Positions 1 to 8,277 of a stretch of 64,000 bases of DNA are shown here, one piece after another; the first letter of the stretch is position 1, and each line of letters begins with the position of its first letter. The stretch is taken from NCBI GenBank assembly GCA_047973435.1, contig JBKECA010000285.1:1-64000 (forward strand), written 5' to 3'. Origin of the DNA: JBKECA01 sp047973435. GTDB taxonomy: Bacteria; Planctomycetota; Planctomycetia; Planctomycetales; Planctomycetaceae. The position numbers and the translations under genes are program-made. The notes beneath the pieces are model-generated. The model saw only the letters and a program-made list of their open reading frames with translations. It was not told the origin of the DNA and did not search any database.

Positions 1-124
1 GGTTGCCGGCATAGGTCAGCTTGTCGAGATTGACCACGGACGTCTGTGGTTCAGACTCCAGCACCAGCCGGATGAAGTTCGAGCCAATGAAGCCACAGCC
101 GCCTGTTACCAGAAGTGTTGACAT
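1..124 (-). CDS. rfbB: dTDP-glucose 4,6-dehydratase, N-terminal part (cut by window edge)
   Basis: Read from an ATG at 124 leftwards, 41 codons are open to the window edge. The protein begins MSTLLVTGGCGFIGSNFIR, a Rossmann-fold start with the TGGxGFIGSNF nucleotide-binding loop, and continues to NLDKLTYAGN, a segment typical of RfbB/RmlB. The family converts dTDP-glucose to dTDP-4-keto-6-deoxyglucose in nucleotide-sugar (rhamnose) synthesis in the cytoplasm. The catalytic Tyr-Lys pair lies outside the window. Other extended-SDR epimerases share the loop, but the LDKLTYAGN segment favours RfbB. No partner genes are visible on this side. Confidence 0.85.
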   Translation of the reverse strand, partial: MSTLLVTGGCGFIGSNFIRLVLESEPQTSVVNLDKLTYAGN

Positions 125-649
125 GAATGGACAACCGAGAGGAGCAGGAATGCAAAGCTGCTTTGTGAGAGATGCCACCCAACGACCGCGAGCGATGATG
201 CGAGAGTCGGCCTGGCCGGTGAAAGTCCAAACACCGAGTCTCGAAGTTTGCAGTGGCTGGCGGGCGAATCGCCGATTTGAGATCCCGTCACGGTACTTCT
301 ATACCGCACGCGGTCAATGTTGATCCGTTTTGCCTCTGGGGTCTTTAACGTCCGAATCATCTCACTCGCTGCCGCGGGCAGTATAACATGACGGACGGTC
401 CACGTTCGGCATGAATCTGAGATGCGGTAGTCGACTTATTCGTCAGGAATTGCCCCCATCATCGCGATGGTCGTCTAGAGAATAGCAGCCTGCTCCCCCG
501 CGGTGCAGCGTGATTTCGGACGATTGCCCCGAGAAGTTGCGTCAAATACCTGCGGACGATGGCAATGGTGCGCTGCTGTGCTTATGGTGGCGTCCTGACC
601 TGCCGAGATGGCGACCCGCCATTGCGTTCAATATGTCGAGGAACAGGAA
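125..649. other. Intergenic region with one palindromic element
   Basis: The region lies between divergent genes (partial rfbB on the minus strand and the GNAT-nitrilase gene on the plus strand). It holds an intact 86-bp palindromic element at 300-385. Short open frames here have no recognisable protein features, and I see no clear promoter in either direction. Confidence 0.5.
300..385 (+). repeat. 86-bp palindromic dispersed element, copy 1
   Basis: Begins TATACCGCACGCGG and ends with the inverse of TATACTGCCCGCGG, giving imperfect terminal inverted repeats. The interior is also self-complementary (GATG...CATC and CGTT...AACG flanking a CCTCGCG-like core), so the whole unit could fold as a hairpin. 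It is near-identical to copies at 39549, 39633, 43369 and 61687. Strand is assigned by the TATACCGC end being on the left. Confidence 0.85.
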
Positions 650-2209
650 ATGCCGGCTTTGGACTTGAAGGACTTTGAATGGAAGACCGTTGTGCGTCCG
701 CTGACGTTGGACGATTTCGATGCGTTGATTGATATGCAGCAGCAATGCTTTCCCGGGATGAAGACCTGGGGGCGGGATCAGATCGAGAGCCAGATCCGAA
801 CCTTCCCCGAAGGTCAGCTGGCGGTCGAGGTCGACGGTCGTCTGGCGGCCTCGTCCAGCAGCCTGGTCCTGGAATATGACCCCAACATGGCATGGCACGA
901 CTGGAAGAAGGTCGCCGACAGCGGGTACATCCGCAATCACACCGCCAAAGGAGATACGCTGTACGGCATCGAGATTATGGTGCATCCCGAATTTCGGGGC
1001 ATGAAGCTATCTCGCCGACTGTATGATGCCCGCAAAGTGCTGTGCCGCGAACGGAACCTGGGACGGATTATCATTGCTGGACGGATTCCCGGTTACGGCG
1101 AGCACGCCGACTCAATGACTGCCCGCGAGTACATCGAAGATGTCATGGACAAGACGATGTTCGATCCTGTGCTCACCGCGCAGCTGTCAAACGGCTTTTC
1201 GCTAAAGGGACTGATCCCCAATTACTTTCCTTCAGACGAAGCCAGCCGGGGCTTCGCCACGTTTCTCGAGTGGCCTAACCTGGACTACCGCCGAGGCGCC
1301 AAGCGGCGGTATGGACACACCACGGAACCGATTCGCCTCGCCGTGGTGCAGTACCAGATGCGGACCATTACCAGTTTTGATGAGTTTGCCCGGCAATGCG
1401 AGTTCTTCATCGACACGGCCAGCGAGTACAAAAGTGATTTTGTGCTGTTTCCCGAACTGTTTACGACGCAGCTGCTGTCCTGTGTCGATCAAACCCGTCC
1501 CGGAGAAGCGGCTCGCCGGCTGGCGGACTTCACGCCGCAGTATCTGGACCTGTTCACCGAGCTGGCGGTCAAGTTCGACGTCAACATCATTGGTGGCTCG
1601 CAGTTCGTGATTGAGGATGGCTACCTGTACAATGTGTCGTATCTGTTTCGACGCGATGGCACGCTTGGGAAGCAGGACAAGATTCACATCACTCCCAGTG
1701 AACGCAAGTGGTGGGGGGTGACTCCCGGCCGTCACGTCAACGTGTTCGACACGGACTGCGGCGTCATCTCGATTCTGATCTGCTATGACATTGAGTTCCC
1801 GGAACTCGTCCGCATTGCGGCCCAGAAGGGGGCGCAGATCATCTTCGTTCCATTCAACACTGACACACGATCAGGCTACCTCCGTGTGCGAAACTGTGCT
1901 CTGGCCCGCTGCGTGGAAAACCACGTTTATGTCGCGGTGGCAGGCTGCACGGGGAATCTGCCGTTTGTCGAGAATTCGGACATTCACTACGCGCAGTCGG
2001 CCATCTTCACGCCAGCGGATGCGGAGTTCGCCCGGGATGCGGTGGCGGCGGAATGTAACGCCAACATCGAGACGATGATTATCCACGATGTCGACGTAGA
2101 GCAGTTGCGTCGGCACAAGGAGGCAGGCAGCGTCCAGAACTGGAACGATCGCCGTCGCGATCTGTACAAGGTGGTCTACGTCGAAAATGGCCAGCAGCAC
2201 GAAGTGTGA
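650..2209 (+). CDS. GNAT acetyltransferase-carbon-nitrogen hydrolase fusion protein
   Basis: A 519-residue two-domain protein. Residues about 10-200 look like a GNAT acetyltransferase fold, including a beta-strand followed by MVHPEFRGMKLSRRLYDARK, the acetyl-CoA-binding pattern. Residues about 228-500 are a nitrilase-superfamily domain with the triad visible as E269 (LFPELFT), K344 (KQDKIH) and C378 (ILICYDIEFPE). The same order occurs in annotated bifunctional GNAT/carbon-nitrogen hydrolases; their substrate is not known to me. The ATG at 650 is preferred because AGGAACAGGA precedes it; an in-frame ATG at 608 would add 14 residues. It stands alone, with the next gene convergent. Cytoplasmic; no signal peptide. 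Confidence 0.88.
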   Translation: MPALDLKDFEWKTVVRPLTLDDFDALIDMQQQCFPGMKTWGRDQIESQIRTFPEGQLAVEVDGRLAASSSSLVLEYDPNMAWHDWKKVADSGYIRNHTAKGDTLYGIEIMVHPEFRGMKLSRRLYDARKVLCRERNLGRIIIAGRIPGYGEHADSMTAREYIEDVMDKTMFDPVLTAQLSNGFSLKGLIPNYFPSDEASRGFATFLEWPNLDYRRGAKRRYGHTTEPIRLAVVQYQMRTITSFDEFARQCEFFIDTASEYKSDFVLFPELFTTQLLSCVDQTRPGEAARRLADFTPQYLDLFTELAVKFDVNIIGGSQFVIEDGYLYNVSYLFRRDGTLGKQDKIHITPSERKWWGVTPGRHVNVFDTDCGVISILICYDIEFPELVRIAAQKGAQIIFVPFNTDTRSGYLRVRNCALARCVENHVYVAVAGCTGNLPFVENSDIHYAQSAIFTPADAEFARDAVAAECNANIETMIIHDVDVEQLRRHKEAGSVQNWNDRRRDLYKVVYVENGQQHEV

Positions 2210-2330
2210 TCCGCCCGCACCGGTCGTTCCGTCGACATTGTTCGTGCGGATGCGGTGACTTCGAGGACCAGAGCACGCTGGAATCGCCGCCAGCGGGAGT
2301 GGCAGATTCGTTCTGGCGTGAACCTGCGGC

Positions 2331-2858
2331 TCACTCCGTTGCCGCCGATCCCGCCCAGATCCGCAACTGCTGAGTTCGCGCGGCTTTTTCTGCCTGCTGG
2401 AACCTCCGCTGCAGATCACTGCGATACGGGAATGACGTCACAGCACGGCTGTAGCCCTCGCGAATCAGGGACTCGTTCAGCAGTTCGCCTTCAATCCAGA
2501 CAAACGCCAGCACGCGGCGGTACGGGTCCAGACGTTCCCGATCGTACTGCAGGGTTACTACCCGGCCGTCGACCCGGCTGTGGGTGTAGGCAGCCGCTTG
2601 TGGTCCCCACAGTTCCGGGGGCCGGTCGGGATGCTTCGTTTCGGGGGTATCGACCCCAATCAGCCGTACGCGGGAACCATCCGCCAGCAGCAGCGTGTCG
2701 CCGTCAATTGCCCGAAGCACTTGCACGGGGGTGTCACTCGGCGGCAATCGCAATTCACTGCTGGATCGGCCACGCAGCAACCGAAGACCGATCAGAGACA
2801 GCCCGCACAGCAGCAGCCAGATGGGCCAGGTTGGGAACGGCCGCCGCGGTCGAGCCAT
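2331..2858 (-). CDS. Membrane-anchored thermonuclease-like (SNase) protein
   Basis: A 175-residue protein with a basic N-terminus, one membrane segment (about residues 11-29) and a staphylococcal-nuclease fold. The active-site pattern is present: DGDT at 52-55, R65 and E73 in VRLIGVDTPE, and R115 in DPYRRVLAF, matching Arg35, Glu43 and Arg87 of micrococcal nuclease. The family cleaves DNA or RNA phosphodiesters using calcium. The anchor suggests action outside the cytoplasmic membrane (inference). It lies 67 bp downstream of the small zinc-ribbon-like gene on the same strand and may share its transcript. Confidence 0.88.
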   Translation of the reverse strand: MARPRRPFPTWPIWLLLCGLSLIGLRLLRGRSSSELRLPPSDTPVQVLRAIDGDTLLLADGSRVRLIGVDTPETKHPDRPPELWGPQAAAYTHSRVDGRVVTLQYDRERLDPYRRVLAFVWIEGELLNESLIREGYSRAVTSFPYRSDLQRRFQQAEKAARTQQLRIWAGSAATE

Positions 2859-2925
2859 CGATGGTCCCTTTGTCGATGGCGGCGGTCACCGTTCCTGGCT
2901 TCTGCTCCTGGCCTCTGGCTGAACG

Positions 2926-3228
2926 TCAATTCTGGCTGAAGAGCTTGAATCGGCGAAACGACTCTCGCCCCAGCGGATCCTTGAGAAACCGTTCGAGGCA
3001 TTGTGAGCAGAGATCAAAGCGGAACTTTTTCGGACCAGTCTCGGCAATCTCGAACTGACTGGTGTCTTCCAGTTCGTCCAGTTCGTCGGCGATCGATTGT
3101 AGATGGTCACCGTCGAGATCTTCGCCGGTAATCTCGTCCGGGTCGAATGCCGCGGCGACTTCGAGCTTGGCCTCAAAACGTTCCCGCGCGATCATTCGTC
3201 CGCACAGGTCGCAGGTAAACTGCATCAT
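2926..3228 (-). CDS. Small protein with two CxxC pairs (probable zinc ribbon), unknown function
   Basis: A 100-residue protein with a CDLC pair at residues 6-9 and a CSQC pair at 77-80, separated by a very acidic middle (many Asp and Glu around residues 29-55). Two CxxC pairs on a small protein usually bind one zinc ion. I do not recognise a named family. A second ATG lies one codon inside. It precedes the thermonuclease-like gene on the same strand and is divergent from terC. Coding is supported by frame length, the paired cysteines and position. Confidence 0.65.
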   Translation of the reverse strand: MMQFTCDLCGRMIARERFEAKLEVAAAFDPDEITGEDLDGDHLQSIADELDELEDTSQFEIAETGPKKFRFDLCSQCLERFLKDPLGRESFRRFKLFSQN

Positions 3229-3529
3229 CGGCTTGTATCCCTTCCCCGCCCACCGGGGATGATGTCACTCAACTTTCATCAGACCCGTCACTCCACAAGT
3301 GACATTTCAGATTGGAACACAAACCCGTCACGGTGTGAAGCGCGAATAGTGCGGGCAGAGGACTGAGAAAAACTTCAGGGTTGACATCATCTTAGAGATT
3401 GATCCGTATCGGCCACGCGACAAGCTTGCGTGATGCCATCGGCATGGTCACAGTTCCCCTGGCACGAAGACAACGGCATTGCCGTTTAGCGTGCGATGAT
3501 TATTAGGGCTGCCACTCTGGAACGACATC
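3229..3529. promoter_or_regulatory. Divergent intergenic region upstream of terC
   Basis: About 300 bases between the zinc-ribbon-like gene (minus) and terC (plus), so it should contain both promoters. A short hairpin GTCACT-CCACA-AGTGAC lies at 3287-3303, and the string ACCCGTCAC occurs twice, at the hairpin and again about 35 bases on. No convincing -35/-10 pair could be assigned. Confidence 0.3.
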
Positions 3530-4357
3530 ATGGGATGGATCATTCCGCTGCTGACTCTCACCGCGATGGAGATCGTGCTGGGAATCGACAATATCGTCTT
3601 TATCGCGATTCTCTCTTCACGTCTTCCGGTCGACCAGCAGGCCAAGGCCCGCACGCTGGGGCTGGGTGCCGCATTGGTCTCTCGCATTCTTCTGCTCTTC
3701 TCACTGAGCTGGCTGCTCAGTCTGACGACGCCGGTTTTTTATCTGACCGATCTCGGCATTCCCGCCGCGTGGGTCGAAGGCAACGCCACGGTTGGCGCTC
3801 ATGCGCCAGCCGCGCCTGCTGCCGACGGCGAAGTCAGTCACACGCCGCCAGCGGACCTGCACGATATGAACGGCGTCTCGTGGCGCGATCTGATTCTGCT
3901 GGTGGGTGGACTTTTTCTGATCGGCAAAAGTGTGACCGAGATTCACCACAAGATCGAAGGGGTCGATGGTGAGCACAACACCCCCGACCAGGTTTCCATG
4001 ATGAGTGTCCTGATCCAGATCGCAATTCTGGACATCATCTTCTCGCTCGATTCGGTCATCACAGCGGTTGGCATGGCCAAGCAGCTATGGGTAATGGTGA
4101 CAGCTGTCATCCTCGCCGTCGGCGTCATGCTCTGGGCTGCCGGCCCCATCAGCGGATTTGTAGAGCGCCATCCGACGCTTAAAATTCTGGCGCTCAGCTT
4201 TCTGATCCTGATCGGCGTGCTCCTCGTGGCGGAAGGGATCGGCAGCCCGGTCAACAAGGGATACATCTATTTTGCGATGGCGTTTTCGCTGGTTGTGGAA
4301 ATGATCAATCTCAAGATCCGCAAGCCGGGGGCGTCGCGGATCAACGCGACGCATTAA
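3530..4357 (+). CDS. TerC family integral membrane protein
   Basis: A 275-residue polytopic membrane protein with about seven hydrophobic segments. Two family signatures carry intramembrane acidic residues: MEIVLGIDNIVFIAIL near the N-terminus and ILDIIFSLDSVITAVGM near the middle. A longer loop (about residues 75-115, rich in Ala, Pro and His) separates the first and second membrane blocks. TerC proteins are implicated in manganese export or metal loading of secreted enzymes, and in tellurite resistance when encoded with ter genes; no other ter genes are present, so the metal-homeostasis role is more likely (inference). Confidence 0.9.
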   Translation: MGWIIPLLTLTAMEIVLGIDNIVFIAILSSRLPVDQQAKARTLGLGAALVSRILLLFSLSWLLSLTTPVFYLTDLGIPAAWVEGNATVGAHAPAAPAADGEVSHTPPADLHDMNGVSWRDLILLVGGLFLIGKSVTEIHHKIEGVDGEHNTPDQVSMMSVLIQIAILDIIFSLDSVITAVGMAKQLWVMVTAVILAVGVMLWAAGPISGFVERHPTLKILALSFLILIGVLLVAEGIGSPVNKGYIYFAMAFSLVVEMINLKIRKPGASRINATH

Positions 4358-4430
4358 CGAACCGAACGTAAGTCGACGTCGTATCGGTCGGCGTCGTCTC
4401 GGTCGGCCGTTCGCGGTCAGACGGTCGGTC

Positions 4431-5396
4431 TCACACCGCGCTCCGGGAGGCCACGTCGCCCCGCGCGGCGATGGCCGTCTCAATTCGGGAGAGTTGATCG
4501 GGTGTTAGCGTCCAGCTCTGGGCCCGCGCGGTTTCCTGAATTTGTTCGGGACGCTTTGCACCGCAGAGGGCGGTCGTGATTCCTGGACGTTGCAGCACCC
4601 AGGCCACCGCCAGTTCCGCCAGTGTATGTCCCGACTCGTCTGCGATGGGGCGAATCGCGTCCAGGAAGTTGTGGTTCTGCGTCCACTGCTCCCCCTGAAA
4701 AAGTGGGTATTTCTGGCGGCCATCCTGCGGATGCCACACATGGTCCCGCAGCAGCTTTCCAGCAAGAAACCCCTTCATCAGCGGCCAGTACACCATCAGC
4801 GACACATCGTGGTCCCGGCACCAGGGGACCTGCTCCGCCTCAATTTCCCGTTGCAGCATGTTGTAATGCGGCTGGCTGGCTGAAATGGGACAGACCGCTT
4901 GAAAGGTCTCGAACTGCTCCCGCGTTTGAAAGTTCGACACCCCGATGGCACGCACCTTGCCGGACTCCTGCAGTTCGCGAAGGGCACCCGCCGAATCCGC
5001 CAAGGGTGTCGACGGATCCGGTGCATGCAGGTAGTACAGGTCAATCCGATCGGTCTGCAGTCGCAGTAACGATTCCTCGCATTCGCGGCGAATCGTCTCC
5101 GGACGGGCATCCTTGACTTGCTTGCGGTCTGGCCCCCAGTGCAGTCCGCACTTTGAAGCAAGGATCAGTTCATCTCGACGATGCCCTAACGCCTTGGCGA
5201 TCAGTTTCTCGCTTTCCCCGGCGAAGCCATACACATAAGCCGTGTCGAAAAAATTGATTCCCGCGTCGACCGCGGCCTGCAGCGTCGCCAGCGAATTGGC
5301 TTCCGTCACACCGATGCTTGTGACCCCTGCAATCGGCCAGCACCCCATCGCGATGGGGCTGACTTGAATTCCAGTTCGTCCGATCTCTCGATACAT
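4431..5396 (-). CDS. Aldo/keto reductase family oxidoreductase
   Basis: A 321-residue TIM-barrel aldo/keto reductase. The catalytic tetrad is visible as D51, Y56, K82 and H124 (FFDTAYVYG, ASKCG, YYLHAPD), and the ending region GAKRPEQIQE fits the NADPH-binding site. The family reduces carbonyls with NADPH in the cytoplasm; the substrate cannot be told from sequence. It is convergent with terC (73 bp apart) and appears monocistronic. Confidence 0.92.
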   Translation of the reverse strand: MYREIGRTGIQVSPIAMGCWPIAGVTSIGVTEANSLATLQAAVDAGINFFDTAYVYGFAGESEKLIAKALGHRRDELILASKCGLHWGPDRKQVKDARPETIRRECEESLLRLQTDRIDLYYLHAPDPSTPLADSAGALRELQESGKVRAIGVSNFQTREQFETFQAVCPISASQPHYNMLQREIEAEQVPWCRDHDVSLMVYWPLMKGFLAGKLLRDHVWHPQDGRQKYPLFQGEQWTQNHNFLDAIRPIADESGHTLAELAVAWVLQRPGITTALCGAKRPEQIQETARAQSWTLTPDQLSRIETAIAARGDVASRSAV

Positions 5397-5944
5397 GGTT
5401 TGGTTTCCAATTCCGTTGCGGAAGCGAAACGCCTCAGGGAAAGTCCTGGCAATCCGCAGACGAATGTCGATGCGGAAACGGTTGTCGCGCGCTGGCTCAA
5501 GTTGTTGAACTTAAATCGTCAATGAATCGTCAAAGGCCCGGCCGTTACGAAGCCGAGTTCGCAGCAACTCAATAGACTGCAGAAAGAACATCGCCGAAGC
5601 AACTCCAAACACCGGCATGTCAAAGAGTGGTGAAAGAACGATTTCTCAGAGGAAGACGCTGAGGAGTTCCGACCTCCACAGTCAACCGGCGCGCTGCAGC
5701 GTCGGTTGGGGAGCGATTTCAGGGGCGTGTTCCGCTTTCGGTCGTCTCGTGACTCGGGCAGGATTGGTCGAATTTCCACGCTCTCCCACAACACGCGCCG
5801 TCTTCACGATCCGCCTCGTCGTGAGGACCGGGTCTGACTGCAAATCCTGAACGACTGCGGCGTGATTCGGGTGACTTTGACAGCCCTGCGCAGGGTCGCC
5901 ACAATCGCGGCTCACCTTTGTTTCCCTCCTCGTCCAGATCGCAA
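5397..5944. other. Intergenic region, no gene seen
   Basis: About 550 bases between the divergent aldo/keto reductase and thioredoxin-like genes. Open frames present on both strands have compositions and endings unlike real proteins and overlap each other. No strong hairpin or repeat was found. Confidence 0.4.
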
Positions 5945-6502
5945 ATGAATCTGTTGCAACGACACGCTGAAGGCCTCAGCTACTCTGAATTTCTCTCTCG
6001 CTACGGCAGTTCCGATCAGAAGCAGCGCTGGGACGATTTCCATACGCATGTCCGGCTGGCGCCGGCGCAAAAGGAACTATTGGGAGGCTTCCGTCGCCAG
6101 ATGCCGGTTCTGGTCATCGCCGGAACGTGGTGCGGGGACTGCGTCAATCAGTGTCCCATCTTCGATCACTTTCAGGCTGCCTGTCCCGTGCTGGACATTC
6201 GCTACTTCGACCGGGATGCCAGCCCGGACCTGACCGCGACCTACCCGACCTGCGGCGGTGCCCGTGTCCCGACGGTTCTGTTTCTGAGTGAAGATGGCCA
6301 CTTCTGCGGCCGCGCGGGCGACCGGACCCTGTCGAAGTATCGCGATATGATATCGCATCTCGATGGAGCGGCCTGTCCCACGGGACTGGTAGGCGACGTC
6401 AGCCTCACCGAAAAAGTCGTGCAGGATTGGCTCGATGAGTTCGAGCGACTTCAATGGATGTTGCGAACCTCGTCCCGGCTGCGACAATTGCACGGAGACT
6501 GA
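5945..6502 (+). CDS. Thioredoxin-like protein with WCGDC active site
   Basis: A 185-residue cytoplasmic protein with a thioredoxin fold. The redox motif WCGDC is at residues 62-66 after a hydrophobic strand (MPVLVIAGT), and the cis-proline region is ARVPTVLFLSEDG. A long helical N-terminal extension (about 50 residues) precedes the fold. The active site differs from the CGPC of thioredoxin, so it may serve a specific partner (inference). ATG 5945 is chosen over a TTG at 5918 because the intervening residues are low-complexity Ser. The DUF6807 gene follows 78 bp later. Confidence 0.85.
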   Translation: MNLLQRHAEGLSYSEFLSRYGSSDQKQRWDDFHTHVRLAPAQKELLGGFRRQMPVLVIAGTWCGDCVNQCPIFDHFQAACPVLDIRYFDRDASPDLTATYPTCGGARVPTVLFLSEDGHFCGRAGDRTLSKYRDMISHLDGAACPTGLVGDVSLTEKVVQDWLDEFERLQWMLRTSSRLRQLHGD

Positions 6503-6580
6503 GTGCGGCACCAAACGAAGTTCTCGAAGGCGACCTGACCTCAACTCCATCCGTCCATCATTGACTGAAAGCTCGTCGCA

Positions 6581-7747
6581 ATGTTCCTCAAACTGACGAT
6601 CTGCTGCGGCGTTGTCGGGATGCTGGCCCGCGCAGCGGCCGCAGACGAATTGACCATCTCGCAAGGGAAGGCCTCGGCTGTGATCCGCCTGGGAGACGAA
6701 GTCGTCGGTACTTACCGATACGCCCCCGACCTCCAGAAGCCGTATTTGATTGCTGTGTCGGCTCCGGGATCGATCGAACAGCTCGTTGCAGAACTGGATC
6801 AGTCGCCGGCGGAGGAATTCGCGCCGGGCAATAAAGTCTACGTCGCAGTCGAACAGACGAAGTTGAAATCCGATGACAAGAACACGGAGCCCTTGTGGTT
6901 TGGCGATGTCGTCAATGTAACGCAGGCGCGGGATGGGTGGTTGCGAATTGCTGATGGTTCAAGGTGGATCGCCGCCCGCGACGTGGTCCCGCTCAAGACG
7001 ATGGTGACGCGGTTGGTGAACCTGAATCCCCCCGTGATCAAGGACCGGGCTCATCCCGACTTTTACGACCATCCGCACCACAAGGGAGTGTGGAATTCCA
7101 TCGATGAAGTCAATGGCATCAGGTTCTGGGCAGAGCAGGGGAAAATCGCAAACGTCTCGGTCGAGGTCACAAAGCCGACCGGCAATCCGGTTGAGATGCG
7201 GGTTGTCAATCATTGGCTGGACCTCGACGGTCAGCCGCTGCTGGAGGAGCGCACGCTCATCTCGGTTCACGCTAATCGGCTGTTCGCGTACGACATTACT
7301 TTTCAAGCTCTGGAACGCCCAGTGACATTCGAGGACACCAAGGAAGGAATGTTTGCCATTCGGCTGACAAACTCCATGCGAGAGCAGTTTGCCAATGGTC
7401 CCGTCGTGAACGCCGATGGTGTGCTAGGCTCAAAGGACTGTTGGGGACGCCCTTCCCCGTGGATAGACTACGTGGGCCCGATCGAACGAAACACTTTCGG
7501 GGTCACGATCATGGACGATCAGAAAAATCCTCGCAAGTCACGTTACCACGTTAGTGACTACGGCCTGTTCTCGATCAGTCCGTTCGGTCAGGAGTCCTAC
7601 ACCAAAGGGACGGACGATCCTCAGCCGGCGGATCATCTGACGCTCAAGCCGCACGAGAGCACGCGCTACCGATACGGGTTGTACATTCATCGCGGAGATG
7701 CTGTCGAAGGTCATGTGGCTGAGGCCTACGCGGAGTTCGCCCGATAG
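6581..7747 (+). CDS. Secreted DUF6807 (PmoA-like) protein with inserted SH3-like segment
   Basis: A 388-residue protein with a signal peptide (cleavage probably after AAA around residue 21). The family hallmark DHPHHKGVW at residues 163-171 and the following NGIRFW identify DUF6807, annotated in databases as methane oxygenase PmoA although it is not methane monooxygenase. Residues about 65-141 do not fit the family: they read as a small SH3-like barrel with GDVVNVTQARDGW and a conserved-looking WI pair, placed between the first strands (YLIAVSAPGS) and the rest of the domain. The function is unknown; planctomycete paralogs often sit near sugar-degradation genes, but none is adjacent here. Confidence 0.82.
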   Translation: MFLKLTICCGVVGMLARAAAADELTISQGKASAVIRLGDEVVGTYRYAPDLQKPYLIAVSAPGSIEQLVAELDQSPAEEFAPGNKVYVAVEQTKLKSDDKNTEPLWFGDVVNVTQARDGWLRIADGSRWIAARDVVPLKTMVTRLVNLNPPVIKDRAHPDFYDHPHHKGVWNSIDEVNGIRFWAEQGKIANVSVEVTKPTGNPVEMRVVNHWLDLDGQPLLEERTLISVHANRLFAYDITFQALERPVTFEDTKEGMFAIRLTNSMREQFANGPVVNADGVLGSKDCWGRPSPWIDYVGPIERNTFGVTIMDDQKNPRKSRYHVSDYGLFSISPFGQESYTKGTDDPQPADHLTLKPHESTRYRYGLYIHRGDAVEGHVAEAYAEFAR

Positions 7748-8277
7748 CGGTCCCAAAGCCGGAATCGGGAAAAACGATGCGGCCATACCGCACGGTGCCA
7801 CGATCGATCTGGTCTCGCATCGAATCTCAAAACGAACGATGCGCTCCGATCCGCACCGCGCTAATCACGAGGGGAATCGTCGCGACGTCACTCCGGCGGG
7901 TGGTGTCCGCGTCTGCTGCGAAGTCGCCAACTCGAATCCGGCATTGGCGCAAATCTCACCTTGCGCGGAGTTGGCCAGCGGGACTCGCAGGGGGGTAAGG
8001 GCGGCGGTAGACTCAAGGTTTGAGCCAGTTTCAGAACCCGTTGCAGACGCTGTTCGCGTCTGCCGTGGCCTCGGCAATCCGCCGTGGCGAACGGGTCCGG
8101 CAACGTTGTGCGGGCATCATGACGAGGTCTTGAAACGGCTTCTTGGTAACGGTTCCCAACGTCCATTTGCAGCCGGGTCGGGTGACAGATTGCGGCGCCC
8201 CCATTTCAGACAAGTTGCATACGCTGTTGTCTGCCGAGCGGGACAGCGCCGACCCCAGGAATACAAGGTAGAGACTC
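7748..8277. other. Leader region upstream of purD
   Basis: About 530 bases with no convincing gene. It holds a perfect 8-bp stem (GCAGACGC/GCGTCTGC) at 8043-8063 and an imperfect direct repeat described separately. A long open frame running from here into purD is out of the purD frame and is not a gene. Confidence 0.4.
8027..8238 (+). repeat. Imperfect direct repeat in the purD leader
   Basis: Two units of about 36 bases at 8027-8066 and 8203-8238 share TTTCAGA, then GTTGCA, ACGCTGTT and TCTGCCG in the same order. The first unit contains an 8-bp hairpin. They sit about 210 and 40 bases before the purD start, a layout that would suit a regulator binding site, though this is inference. Confidence 0.4.
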
